64,000 nucleotides of DNA from Heterotrichella gracilis (GCA_032358255.1 JAULBX010012544.1:37815-101814), one strand, 5' to 3'. Positions 53,341 through 62,367 are shown, numbered from the stretch's first letter. Program-made: numbers and translations. The notes: generated by a model from the sequence alone, not told the origin.

Positions 53341-54207
53341 ATGCGATCTATTTGTTTTTTTGCTTCATACTTTACCTCCAAAAATATACCTTATTACATG
53401 GAGGTGTATTTAAAGGAATTAAAAAATCATTTTTCTGAAGTGGTCCTCTTCACCTCTCAAAAGCATCTTAATCAAAGTAGCCTCGATTTTTTAGAAGAAG
53501 AGGGTATTGTGCTTAAAGTGGAGGAGAATAAAGGTTTTGATTTTGGCATGTGGTACAAGGCTTTTCAATTATATGATGTCCATTCCTTCGATCAGGTGGT
53601 TTTGGTCAATGATTCCTGTATTTTGTTTAAGTCCTTGGATGAATTCGCTGCTTGGGCTTCTCAAGATCAGGCGGACTATAAAGGGATGACATTCTCGGAA
53701 GCTGTTTCACCGCATCTTCAATCTTACTTTTTAGTGCTCAACAAAAAAGCAACAGCATTGCTTTCCGAGTATTTTAAAAAGCAGGGTGTTTTAACCAATA
53801 TTCATGAGGTAATTAAAACATATGAAATTGGCCTAAGCGCCTATTTCCTTTCACATGGACTACAAATGTCTGCTTATATGGATAATAATGGCTACAAAGG
53901 TGAATTTAGTCCCTATTATTACTGCATCGATCATCATTTGGCTCAGGGAATTCCTTTGATCAAAAAGAAGATACTTTTTGCTTCTTATCGCCAAGATGAA
54001 TTGTTCACCATAGCGCGCATGAATTTTAATGTTTCAGCTAAGTATTATATAAAAAAGATCAAAGAACTTAATACGAAGCTGATCATAGATTTTTCTAAGT
54101 TAAAAGAACTCGATCGTCCGGAATTAAATGGTTTTAATCTTTTAAAGTATCAGTTCAATTGTCAGGTCATAAAATTAGTTCGATTAATCAAAGGATCTCA
54201 TGACTAA
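53341..54207 (+). CDS. RgpF-like rhamnan-synthesis family protein
   Basis: A 288-residue protein matching the rhamnan synthesis F family: ICFFASYFTSKNIPYYMEVYLKELKNHFSEVVLFTS, GIVLKVEENKGFDFGMWYKAF, VVLVNDSCILFKSLDEF and MTFSEAVSPHLQSYFLVLNKKA. The start is ATG 53341 (MRSICFF); an in-frame TTG nine bases upstream is unlikely. Family members act as glycosyltransferases in rhamnose-containing polymers. Eight-base overlap with the next gene. Confidence 0.88.
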   Translation: MRSICFFASYFTSKNIPYYMEVYLKELKNHFSEVVLFTSQKHLNQSSLDFLEEEGIVLKVEENKGFDFGMWYKAFQLYDVHSFDQVVLVNDSCILFKSLDEFAAWASQDQADYKGMTFSEAVSPHLQSYFLVLNKKATALLSEYFKKQGVLTNIHEVIKTYEIGLSAYFLSHGLQMSAYMDNNGYKGEFSPYYYCIDHHLAQGIPLIKKKILFASYRQDELFTIARMNFNVSAKYYIKKIKELNTKLIIDFSKLKELDRPELNGFNLLKYQFNCQVIKLVRLIKGSHD

Positions 54208-55198
54208 AGAACCGGAGAATATACTAGTCAGCATTTGTATCCCCACGTATAATGGCGAGAAATACCTGCGCCAATGTCTTGATTCTTGTCTGGATCAGGA
54301 TTTTAAAGATTACGAAATCATTATTTGTGACGACGGTTCACAAGATGGAAGTATTGCCATTTTAGATTCCTATGCCAACATGCATTCACAGATCACCTTC
54401 GTGAAGAATGAAAAAAATCTTGGTCTGGTTGAAAATTGGAATAAATGCATCTCTTTGGCCAAAGGTACATGGATCAAGTTTGTTTTTCAGGATGATTATA
54501 TCAGCAAAGATTGTTTAAGTGTCTTTACAGATGCCATTGATGAAACTTCGCAGCTAATTGTTTGTCAGCGGAATTTTAGTTTGCCGGAAAACGCCGACAA
54601 TGAAATGAAGACATACTATACACAAACAGTTCGAACACTTGAAAATACAGGTAATTATACCGATAATTATTTTACGCCAAAACAACTGGGCACTATTGCC
54701 ATGCAAAACATGTGCATGAATTTTATTGGTGAACCAAGCCTCATTTTCTTCAAAAAAGAAACGGCAATAAAATTAGGTCTTTTTAATATTCATTTAAAAC
54801 AGATCTGCGATTTTGAATTTGCCCTGCGTTTAGGAACAAATTATGGTTTAACTTATCTTCCCAAAAAATTATGCACGTTCAGGATTCATAAAGACTCTAC
54901 AACTAATACCAACATCAACTCTAAGTACTATATTCTCCGCTATATTGAACCTTTACTTTATGCTTACTTTTTAATATTCGACACTCATTTTAAAAATTTT
55001 AGAACTAATTTGAGTCTGCCTGAACGTTTTAAGTTAAACTTGTATTTTAAGGTGAAAGCCTATCATGCTTTTAAAATTAATGCAGAACAAGCTATGAACC
55101 ACAGCATATTCAATGAGTCAAATCCTTTGTTCGGTGAAATTAGAAAGATAAAGAAAGGAGATGCATTGACCCGATTAGTAGCTCTCTTCAAAAAATGA
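54200..55198 (+). CDS. Glycosyltransferase family 2 (GT-A)
   Basis: A 332-residue transferase with VSICIPTYNGEKYLRQCLDSCLDQDFKDYEIIICDDGSQDGS, NLGLVENWNKCISLAKGTWIKFVFQDDYISKD (D-x-D as Q-D-D) and a C-terminal region with LRLGTNYGLTYLPKKLCTFRIH. Sugar unknown. Last gene of the uninterrupted plus-strand run; the next gene is on the opposite strand, with 8 bases between the stops. Confidence 0.9.
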   Translation: MTKEPENILVSICIPTYNGEKYLRQCLDSCLDQDFKDYEIIICDDGSQDGSIAILDSYANMHSQITFVKNEKNLGLVENWNKCISLAKGTWIKFVFQDDYISKDCLSVFTDAIDETSQLIVCQRNFSLPENADNEMKTYYTQTVRTLENTGNYTDNYFTPKQLGTIAMQNMCMNFIGEPSLIFFKKETAIKLGLFNIHLKQICDFEFALRLGTNYGLTYLPKKLCTFRIHKDSTTNTNINSKYYILRYIEPLLYAYFLIFDTHFKNFRTNLSLPERFKLNLYFKVKAYHAFKINAEQAMNHSIFNESNPLFGEIRKIKKGDALTRLVALFKK

Positions 55199-55206
55199 TA
55201 CGGTTA

Positions 55207-55965
55207 TTAATTCACTAATTTTCGTTTTAATATTCGGAGACGCAGAAGCAAGCTTAGTTTTGAGAATAATTTTCCTCCGTATAGTTTATTGATCTGAACT
55301 TGTTCGCTTAAAAAACGATAATCTTTGCTGCCCGATTTTGAGCTGGTATAATAACGAAAGTGAGAAACAGTAGCACTTAGTTTTTTTACCTTGGCATTAT
55401 TTTTAAAACAACGTAAAATATATTCATAATCAAACGCGAAATGATAAGCAGCCAGTTCTCCTATCTTTTTTGTAAAGTCTGTTCTGAAAAAGGAACCGGG
55501 TTGACTGATAGAAGCGTTTTCAAATAACAATTGATGAAAACTCAGTAACTTGGTACTACTTTGTTTATGAAAGCCCGAATGTTCATCAATGTATGCAATA
55601 TCTCCATAAATGTAATCGGTATCGGGGTGTTTTAATAAGTAGTCTGCGAGTACTAAAAAACCTTCAATATCAATCAGGTCATCGGTATTTAACCAGGTCC
55701 AGAAATTCCCGCTTACTTTTTTTAAGCCTTTATTTATGGCATCGTATTGTCCTTTATCTGGTTCAATGATTAAAACAGTGAATATTGATCTGAATTCTTC
55801 AATTATAGAGCGGGTAGCTTCGTTAGAGCAGTTGTCAACAAGGATTAGTTCCACCGATATCCCTTTACCGGAAGCGACTTGCTTTAGTTGCTTTAAATTC
55901 TCCAGTGTTTCACGGATAAATCGGTCCTGGTTAAATGAAGGAATTATGATGGAATAAGAATTCAA
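55207..55965 (-). CDS. Glycosyltransferase family 2, on the opposite strand to the cluster
   Basis: A 252-residue GT-A transferase: YSIIIPSFNQDRFIRETLENLKQL, ELILVDNCSNEAT, EPDKGQYDAINKGLKKVSGNFWTWLNTDDLID (T-D-D metal motif), and YIYGDIAYIDEHSG. It is the only gene of the cluster between 36.9 and 60.4 kb on the minus strand. The 246-base gap to 56212 probably holds its promoter and that of the following GT4. Confidence 0.9.
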   Translation of the reverse strand: MNSYSIIIPSFNQDRFIRETLENLKQLKQVASGKGISVELILVDNCSNEATRSIIEEFRSIFTVLIIEPDKGQYDAINKGLKKVSGNFWTWLNTDDLIDIEGFLVLADYLLKHPDTDYIYGDIAYIDEHSGFHKQSSTKLLSFHQLLFENASISQPGSFFRTDFTKKIGELAAYHFAFDYEYILRCFKNNAKVKKLSATVSHFRYYTSSKSGSKDYRFLSEQVQINKLYGGKLFSKLSLLLRLRILKRKLVN

Positions 55966-56211
55966 GATTCACAAATATAAGCTATCTATTTAAAAGGTGG
56001 TAAGAGTATTTTTTTGTTTTGTGATTTACCGTTCATCCTCTGCTTGAACCATTAAACGGGTATTTAGCCATAAAATGGCAATCCTTTTTTTTTGTTAATT
56101 AATTACTTATTTTCATCATTGATAAGAGAATTATCTCTATTTTTAGGTCGAAGCTAAGCAAATGAAACACCCCTCATATTCAACTATTTATTTGGGCTTT
56201 TCCATTTTTTT

Positions 56212-57309
56212 ATGAAAATTTTACTTTTATCAGATAGTCACAGTGAGCATACCGAAAAGTGGGCACTCGGCTTGGCAAACAAAGGCATAAAGATTGGTTT
56301 ATTCAGTTTTAATAAGGCCTCTTACGATTGGCATACACATCCCAATATTTCTGTTTTTTTTGAACCAGAGAAGTCCATTAATGCCGAAAGCACTCTCACC
56401 AAACTGGCCTATTTAAAATATGTGACTGTTTTAAAAAAGATCATAAAACATTTTAAACCCGATGTGTTACACGCACATTATGCCACAAGTTACGGATTAG
56501 TTGGTGCACTTAGTGATTTTCATCCCTTTATTATTTCAAGCTGGGGAACCGATGTCATGAAATTTCCGAATAAAAATTTTATCGCCAAATCTATTTTAAA
56601 GTATAATTTCAAAAAGGCAGATGTTTTATGTGCCACATCTCCTACCATTGTTTCCTGTATTAACGATATAATAAAAAAGCCTGTTACAGTTGTGCCCTTT
56701 GGTGTTGATGTAGAACAATTTAAACCCATGAAAGTGCAATCGTTATTTGATCCGGAAGATTTTGTGCTGGCGAGTATTAAACCTATTGAGAAATTATATA
56801 ACATTGATATTCTTATTCAAAGTTTTGCGCAGCTAAGCGCCAAATATCAACATCTTAAACTGTTAATAGCAGGCGAAGGTTCGGTAAAGTCTGATCTTGA
56901 ATCTTTAGCCAAAAAATTAAATGTAAGCGATAAAGTTGTATTTACCGGACGAATTCCTTTTTCTGAAGTAAAAAATTATTATAACATGATCAATGTACTC
57001 GTCAATATTTCCGAGTATGAAAGTTTTGGCGTGTCAGTGATAGAAGCCATGGCCTGTGAAAAGCCGGTGATTGTTACAAATGTGGGGGGATTAAAAGATA
57101 TTGTGCGGGATGAAACACTTGGTTTTAAAGTGGAGATTCGCAATATTGAAGAAACAGTTCAGGCTATCGAAACCCTCATGTTAGATCAGGACTTATATAA
57201 AAAAATTGCCGGCAATGCGAGAAAACATGTGATTGAACATTATAGCTGGGAAAAAAATCTTCAGCAAATGATTGAAATATATGAGAACTTAATTCCTAAA
57301 ACGAGCTAG
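56212..57309 (+). CDS. Glycosyltransferase family 4 (GT-B)
   Basis: A 365-residue transferase. N-terminal ILLLSDSHSEHTEKWALGLANKGIKIGLFSF, HAHYATSYGLVGAL and ISSWGTDVMKFP; C-terminal PIEKLYNIDILIQSFAQL, VVFTGRIPFSEVKNYYNMINVLVNISEYESFGVSVIEAMACEKPVIVTNVGGLKDIV. The E-x7-E motif is complete. It heads a group with two FemAB-like genes and a deacetylase-like gene, at gaps of 5 bases or less. Confidence 0.9.
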   Translation: MKILLLSDSHSEHTEKWALGLANKGIKIGLFSFNKASYDWHTHPNISVFFEPEKSINAESTLTKLAYLKYVTVLKKIIKHFKPDVLHAHYATSYGLVGALSDFHPFIISSWGTDVMKFPNKNFIAKSILKYNFKKADVLCATSPTIVSCINDIIKKPVTVVPFGVDVEQFKPMKVQSLFDPEDFVLASIKPIEKLYNIDILIQSFAQLSAKYQHLKLLIAGEGSVKSDLESLAKKLNVSDKVVFTGRIPFSEVKNYYNMINVLVNISEYESFGVSVIEAMACEKPVIVTNVGGLKDIVRDETLGFKVEIRNIEETVQAIETLMLDQDLYKKIAGNARKHVIEHYSWEKNLQQMIEIYENLIPKTS

Positions 57310-57314
57310 CTATT

Positions 57315-58277
57315 TTGATTCTGAAGCGAATACATACACCTGAGATCTTCGCAGCACTCGCATCTTCGCACATTGGCGTTTTTGGCACTTCTAAGTGGCT
57401 TTCTATTTATGGTGAGGCCCTTCAATTAATCGGCATTTACAAAGATGAACATCAGCTCATTGGCGGATTTTATTTTCTCAAAACAAAAAAATACGGCTTT
57501 TCATTTATCAAACTTCCACCATACACGCCTCATTGCGGTTTGTTCTTTAAATCCGAAAACAGCAATCAATCTTCAAAGAATAATTTCTCTAAAGAATTGA
57601 TGGATGAAGTTTGTCAATTTATAAGCCAACAAAACGCCGCATTAACCATTCTGGCATTCCCTAGTTCCATCAATGATTTTCAGCCCTTCATCTGGAATAA
57701 ATTCAAGGTGGTACCAAATTACACGTATCGCATTCATTTAGAAAATTCAATGGAAAATATCATTTCCAATTTTGATTCTAAAAATAGAAATGCCATTAAT
57801 AAAGCGATTAAAGAAGAACTTGTTACCGAAATAAACGGATTGACCAAGCTTGAACTCTTTGATTTTTTTTACAAGTCCTTAACGGCTACCGATGCAAATA
57901 TCTATGAGCAGGAACTGAAACGTATTTTTCTCAATTTTTCTGACGATTCTAACTCATTTAGCATGGCCGCCAGATTGAAGGGTGACTTGATTGGATTGGT
58001 TTTTTGTGTTTACGATGAAAACACTTGTTATTATTTACTTGGTGGCGTCAACAAAAACGCTAGAGTAGGTGGGGTTACTAATCTTTTGATCCAAAAAAGC
58101 ATTGAACGCGCCAAACAACTTGGCTGCAAAATTTTTGACTTTGAAGGATCAATGTTAAAAGGAGTGGAGAAATTTTTTAGAGGTTTTGGTCCTGAATTAG
58201 TGCCATATTTTACAGTAAACAAAGCTAAATTACCAATTGAAATCGCACTAAAATTTAAAAAAAGAGAGTTGTTTTGA
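57315..58277 (+). CDS. FemAB/GNAT-like acyltransferase, copy 1
   Basis: A 320-residue protein of the FemAB-like (acetyltransf_6) type: LGVFGTSKWLSIY-like start (SSHIGVFGTSKWLSIYGEAL), KYGFSFIKLPPYTPHCGLFF, the central NRNAINKAIKEEL, and the C-terminal block GCKIFDFEGSMLKGVEKFFRGFG. It starts at TTG 57315, five bases after the previous stop; no ATG lies within the first 140 codons. Relatives add amino acids or acyl groups to peptidoglycan or glycan precursors. The paralogue at 58274 follows directly. Confidence 0.85.
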   Translation: MILKRIHTPEIFAALASSHIGVFGTSKWLSIYGEALQLIGIYKDEHQLIGGFYFLKTKKYGFSFIKLPPYTPHCGLFFKSENSNQSSKNNFSKELMDEVCQFISQQNAALTILAFPSSINDFQPFIWNKFKVVPNYTYRIHLENSMENIISNFDSKNRNAINKAIKEELVTEINGLTKLELFDFFYKSLTATDANIYEQELKRIFLNFSDDSNSFSMAARLKGDLIGLVFCVYDENTCYYLLGGVNKNARVGGVTNLLIQKSIERAKQLGCKIFDFEGSMLKGVEKFFRGFGPELVPYFTVNKAKLPIEIALKFKKRELF

Positions 58278-59248
58278 AAATTGAAGTGATCCATACAAAT
58301 TCAGTCCATGCAGCCAAATTCAGCACCTTTGTCTCTCAACAGGGACTGCTTTTTCATTCGCAAGATTGGATCAATAATTATCCGTCAGATAAACTGGTAC
58401 AATGCGCCATTCTAAACAAGAATGAAGACATCATTGGTTGTTTTATTTATTTTGTGTTCACGAAATTCAAATTTCGCTTTATCATTACGCCTCCTTTTTC
58501 TCCTGACATTCAATTGATGTATATCAATCCTGCTGAATCGGTGGTTGGTAAAAATTCGTTTACTAAAGATATTTTGGAACTGTTGGCCGACTACTTTGAT
58601 CAATTAAAATCGCCATTTGTGAGTTTACATTTACCGAAAGGCATCATTGATTCGCAACCTTTTATATGGAAGGGCTTTAGCTCCAAAATACGGTATACCT
58701 ATCTTATTGATCTTTCAAAAACCACAGAAGAATTATGGGATAACCTCTCTTCCGAAAAACGCAAAAGCATTAATAAAGCAGTGAAGGATGAACTACAGAT
58801 CAAACCATCGAGCGATGCTGTTTTGGTATATGATTTAATTGTTCAATCCTTGGATAGAAATGATAAGGCCAAAAACCTCGATATTCTTAAAAAAATTATT
58901 TTCGATTTTGCAAACAGTACCAACTCCATTGCATTTATCGCTTATCAAAACGAAAAACCAATTGGCGCCACTTTTTGTCTGATCAATCAAACTAATGCGG
59001 TTTATTTATTTGGAGGTTTTGACTCCGTTAATAAACACCATGGTGCCGGTGTGTCTTGCATGTGGCAAAGTATCTTAAAAGCGAAAGAACTCGGCTTAAG
59101 TTATTTTGATTTTGAAGGCTCCATGAATAGCTCTATTGAACGGTATTTTAGAGAATTTGGCGGAGACTTACATTCTTATATTTGTGTTGAAAAGATCAAA
59201 CCATTGTTGAATCTTGGGTTAACACTTAAAAAGGATAAAACTGTTTAG
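58274..59248 (+). CDS. FemAB/GNAT-like acyltransferase, copy 2
   Basis: A 324-residue paralogue of the preceding product, with FSTFVSQQGLLFHSQDWINNY, KFKFRFIITPPFSPDIQLMY, the KRKSINKAVKDEL helix and LSYFDFEGSMNSSIERYFREFG. It too starts at TTG (58274), whose last two bases and the following A form the TGA stop of copy 1 (TTGA overlap). The pair is clearly a tandem duplication but well diverged. Probably acts on the same glycan pathway. Substrate unknown. Confidence 0.85.
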   Translation: MKIEVIHTNSVHAAKFSTFVSQQGLLFHSQDWINNYPSDKLVQCAILNKNEDIIGCFIYFVFTKFKFRFIITPPFSPDIQLMYINPAESVVGKNSFTKDILELLADYFDQLKSPFVSLHLPKGIIDSQPFIWKGFSSKIRYTYLIDLSKTTEELWDNLSSEKRKSINKAVKDELQIKPSSDAVLVYDLIVQSLDRNDKAKNLDILKKIIFDFANSTNSIAFIAYQNEKPIGATFCLINQTNAVYLFGGFDSVNKHHGAGVSCMWQSILKAKELGLSYFDFEGSMNSSIERYFREFGGDLHSYICVEKIKPLLNLGLTLKKDKTV

Positions 59249-59254
59249 GCGATC

Positions 59255-60070
59255 ATGAAAGCCATCATTTCACACGATATAGATCACATTACAGTTTGGG
59301 AACATCTGTTCAAAGATATGATCATTCCGAAATACATGATGCGCATGCACATTGAACTTGCCGCCGGAAAGATCTCACTCAGAGAATATACGCTTCGCTG
59401 GTCAGATTTTTTTAAGAATAAATGGCAAAACATTGATGAACTCATCACCTTTAATAATATTCACCACATCCCTTCTTCTTTTTTTATTTCCGTTTCGAAG
59501 GGTGTGGGACTTAATTATTCACAAGAAGCCTCCTTGTTATGGATGGATCAAATTAAGCAACGCTCCTGTGAATTAGGTTTACACGGCATTGCGTACAAGA
59601 ATCAGGAAGATATAAATACAGAATTTGAGACCTTCAAAAAATTATCGCAGCTCGATCGTTTTGGAATACGGATGCATTACGTTAGACATACCGAAAACAC
59701 CTATTCTTTTTTGAACCAGGCCGGATTCACTTTTGACAGCACCGAATCAGCTTTTATAGATCCATATAAGATCGGAAATATGTGGGAGTTCCCTTTTCAA
59801 CTCATGGATGGATGGATCATTGAGAATCGAAAAAAATGGCAATCTCTTAATTTAGAGCAAGCTAAAGAGTTTACAAAAGTGCAAATAGATAAAGCCTTTG
59901 CCTGTAATTTGAACTATATGGGTATTGATTTTCATGATCGTTATTTTTCACATTCTTATGAAACCTGGCTCAACTGGTATGTTTGGTTAGTGGAGTATTT
60001 AAAGTTAAATGCCATAGAATTTGTTAATTTTAAACAGGCTATTAAGGAGTTAGAATTACAACACCAATAA
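59255..60070 (+). CDS. Polysaccharide-deacetylase-like protein (NodB-type variant)
   Basis: A 271-residue protein. The N-terminal S6-H-D-I-D-H11 stands for the NodB motif 1 D-D pair, and ELGLHGIAY, RFGIRMHYVRHTE, GFTFDSTESAFI and MWEFPFQLMDG follow, similar to deacetylases found with FemAB-like genes. One of the usual metal-ligand histidines is uncertain, so activity is not sure. It would remove N-acetyl groups from the polysaccharide or precursor. Six bases after the FemAB-like copy 2. Confidence 0.75.
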   Translation: MKAIISHDIDHITVWEHLFKDMIIPKYMMRMHIELAAGKISLREYTLRWSDFFKNKWQNIDELITFNNIHHIPSSFFISVSKGVGLNYSQEASLLWMDQIKQRSCELGLHGIAYKNQEDINTEFETFKKLSQLDRFGIRMHYVRHTENTYSFLNQAGFTFDSTESAFIDPYKIGNMWEFPFQLMDGWIIENRKKWQSLNLEQAKEFTKVQIDKAFACNLNYMGIDFHDRYFSHSYETWLNWYVWLVEYLKLNAIEFVNFKQAIKELELQHQ

Positions 60071-60092
60071 ATAGCATTTAAAGCAGCAACGT

Positions 60093-60422
60093 ATGATGCA
60101 TTTTATGACCTTACTTCAGGTAGCCGATGAACCGCTCATCAGTGGTTTCGAAGCGCTTCAAAAATTAAGTTTAAAATTATTTTTCCGTTTGTTGATCGAT
60201 CTGGTTTCTGTCTTCATTCTTGTTCGTCTGGTTTATTTCCATATTTATAAACGCCGAGAACTTTTCTTCACCTTCTTTATTTTTAACCTCGTTATTTTTC
60301 TCATTTGTTTCCTTTTAAATAAGGTTGACTTGAGTGTGGGAGCAACCTTCGGACTATTTGCCGTATTCAATATGTCACTTTACAGAACAAAGGATATTAT
60401 TTTGAAGACTGAGGTGTATTGA
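60093..60422 (+). CDS. DUF4956 membrane protein, C-terminally truncated
   Basis: A 109-residue protein with three hydrophobic segments (LFFRLLIDLVSVFILVRLVYFHIY, LFFTFFIFNLVIFLICFLLN, VGATFGLFAVFNMSLYRT). It matches the first half of DUF4956 proteins, which usually run to about 200 residues and continue after the R-Y-R-T-like site with an M-T-Y-L-F block and a soluble part. Here the frame ends at TGA 60420-60422, overlapping the convergent glutathione peroxidase gene by 26 bases, so the second half is lost. It may be nonfunctional or a minimal form. Confidence 0.7.
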   Translation: MMHFMTLLQVADEPLISGFEALQKLSLKLFFRLLIDLVSVFILVRLVYFHIYKRRELFFTFFIFNLVIFLICFLLNKVDLSVGATFGLFAVFNMSLYRTKDIILKTEVY

Positions 60423-60960
60423 TCCATTTCAAAATGAAACGAGAGTCCGGTTTTTTCCAGGGTGAAACCATATCCACTAAATGCCCTTCCTCATCAATGA
60501 GGTATTTTTGAAAGTTCCATTTCACGTTCGAGTTCATCACGCCATTCTGAGCCTTAGATGTCAGCCATTTATAGATCGGGTGAATACTGTCCCCCTTCAC
60601 ATGAATTTTTTCCATCATCAAAAAAGACACCCCATAATTTCGTTGACAAAATGATTCAATCTCCTTATTATTCCCGGGGTCCTGTTCGGCAAAGTCATTG
60701 GAAGGAAAACCAATGATCACAAGGTCTTTAAAGTTTGTATGTAGTTCCTGCAATTTCTCGAACTGAGGCGTTAAACCACACTTGCTGGCTGTATTCACTA
60801 CTAATATTTTTTTGCCCTTAAATAGCTTAAAATCTACCTGTTCACCACCGATGTTTTTAGCGCTGAATTGATGAATACTGCTGCTTGCTTGTCCCTTAAA
60901 AGGATTGGCAATTTGAAAAAATGATAAGAACATAAGTAGTTTAAGAATTGATTGTTTCAT
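60397..60960 (-). CDS. Glutathione peroxidase family protein, exported
   Basis: A 187-residue thiol peroxidase. An N-terminal signal peptide (LKLLMFLSFFQIANPFKG) is followed by the peroxidase domain: VNTASKCGLTPQFEKLQ (peroxidatic Cys), IGFPSNDFAEQDPG (catalytic Gln region: FP-N-D-F-x-x-Q), and KWNFQKYLID (Trp-Asn). The active site has Cys, not selenocysteine. Probably a periplasmic thioredoxin-dependent peroxidase that removes peroxides. Convergent with the truncated DUF4956 gene. Confidence 0.9.
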   Translation of the reverse strand: MKQSILKLLMFLSFFQIANPFKGQASSSIHQFSAKNIGGEQVDFKLFKGKKILVVNTASKCGLTPQFEKLQELHTNFKDLVIIGFPSNDFAEQDPGNNKEIESFCQRNYGVSFLMMEKIHVKGDSIHPIYKWLTSKAQNGVMNSNVKWNFQKYLIDEEGHLVDMVSPWKKPDSRFILKWINTPQSSK

Positions 60961-61001
60961 TTGTTTGTTTAAATTTAAACCAATAAATCGATATATTGTT
61001 T

Positions 61002-61430
61002 ATGAGTATTTGGCACGGTGAAGTGAACACCGAATTAGTGAATGCATTAAATAAAAACACCCTTGGTGAGTTTTTTGAAATTAACTTTACGGAGATTGGA
61101 CCTGATTTTATAAAGGCTACCATGCCTGTAAACCATAAAACCAAACAACCCTTTGGTTTACTGCATGGAGGTGCCTCCGTGGCCTTAGCGGAAACACTTG
61201 GTAGCGTGGCCACCTGGTGTGTCATTAACCGAGATCTGTTTATTGGTGTTGGAATTGAGATCAATGCCAATCACATCAAATCTGTTACAGAGGGCCTGGT
61301 AACGGCAACATGTTCTGCAATTAAGATAAACGGAAAGATCCATATTTGGGACATACGCCTGGTGAACGATAAAAATGAATTATGTACCGTCTGTCGCTTT
61401 ACCTGTATGGTAGTGCCCAAAAGGGCATAA
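61002..61430 (+). CDS. Hotdog-fold thioesterase (PaaI/MenI type)
   Basis: A 142-residue cytoplasmic protein with the thioesterase core TMPVNHKTKQPFGLLHGGASVALAETLGSVAT (H-G-G-A...E), then GVGIEINANHIKSV and CRFTCMVV. It hydrolyses acyl-CoA thioesters; candidates are DHNA-CoA in menaquinone synthesis and phenylacetyl-CoA products. Start ATG 61002 is chosen over a TTG two codons upstream. Divergent from the glutathione peroxidase gene. Confidence 0.88.
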   Translation: MSIWHGEVNTELVNALNKNTLGEFFEINFTEIGPDFIKATMPVNHKTKQPFGLLHGGASVALAETLGSVATWCVINRDLFIGVGIEINANHIKSVTEGLVTATCSAIKINGKIHIWDIRLVNDKNELCTVCRFTCMVVPKRA

Positions 61431-61456
61431 TCAAGGATTTGTTAACCTAAAAAATG

Positions 61457-61486
61457 CTTGCCATTTAAAAAATAACATTATTTTTG
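61457..61486 (+). promoter_or_regulatory. Bacteroidota-type promoter of the lipoprotein gene
   Basis: CTTG at 61457-61460 and TATTTTTG at 61479-61486 match the minus-33 and minus-7 boxes with an 18-base spacer. The ATG of the lipoprotein gene lies 24 bases downstream of the minus-7 box. Confidence 0.65.
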
Positions 61487-61509
61487 CTCATCATAAAAAA
61501 ATATAAAAC

Positions 61510-62367
61510 ATGACTATTACACCTAAATTAACAGCATTGGCAATTATCGCATTATCACTTTCTTCTTGTGGAGGAGGTAAACAATCCGAAAATACCGATA
61601 ATGCTTCAGCTGATGTGGCTTCTGTAGATACAAGCGCTGTGACTGTGGACGATACCACCAAGTTTAAATTTGACTTCACTATTGCTAATATTCCTTCACC
61701 GGCCAATACTTTGCAGGAAATAGAAACCTGGGAATTAGCCTATGATAATACCATTTTAAATGCCACTAAAAATGTAGAGAAGTATAATACCGAATTTAAA
61801 CAAAGTATTAACCTTGGAATTTATAACATCGACATGGCCCACGCTATGATGAATGACAATGGTTCTGACGTTTTAAATTATATGAAAACGGTTTTAAATC
61901 TGGGTAATAAATTGGGTTTGATGGCTTCACTCAATGCCATGATCGGCCAACGTGCTGAAGCTAATTTAAATAATAAGGACAGTTTGTTCGAATTATTAGA
62001 TGAGATCTTCGTTAAAAGCGATACCTATTTAAGAACTAATGAAAGAGTATACACTGCCGCTACTATTTTTGCAGGAAGCTGGGTGGAAGGTTTGTATCTG
62101 ACCTGTACAATTGGAAATAATATCACGGATGAAAAGAAAAAATTGGAGGCACAAAAAGTACTATGGGATCAACGACTTTACTTGGGAAATCTTCTAAATT
62201 TAATGGGTGATTTTAAAGAAAAAAAGGATTGCGCAAATCTAATTAACGATTTAAAGCCTATTTACGACGAAGTGATTTCTGCTAAACAACCAAGTGAAAT
62301 GACGGATGAGAAGTTTAAATCGATTTCAGCAAAGGTCATAGCCCTTAGAAATAAAATTACAGCCTAA
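61510..62367 (+). CDS. Lipoprotein of unknown function
   Basis: A 285-residue protein with a lipoprotein signal (LAIIALSLSSC20-G-G-G) followed by a Ser/Asp/Thr-rich linker (about residues 24-50) and a mostly helical domain: LQEIETWELAYDNTILNATKNVEKY, HAMMNDNGSDVLNYMKTVLNLGNKLGLMASLNAMI, and two further helices with RVYTAATIFAGSWVEGLYLTCTI and KDCANLINDLKPIYDEVIS. No named family is recognised. It has a well-formed promoter and terminator, so it is a single-gene unit, possibly well expressed. Confidence 0.85.
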   Translation: MTITPKLTALAIIALSLSSCGGGKQSENTDNASADVASVDTSAVTVDDTTKFKFDFTIANIPSPANTLQEIETWELAYDNTILNATKNVEKYNTEFKQSINLGIYNIDMAHAMMNDNGSDVLNYMKTVLNLGNKLGLMASLNAMIGQRAEANLNNKDSLFELLDEIFVKSDTYLRTNERVYTAATIFAGSWVEGLYLTCTIGNNITDEKKKLEAQKVLWDQRLYLGNLLNLMGDFKEKKDCANLINDLKPIYDEVISAKQPSEMTDEKFKSISAKVIALRNKITA

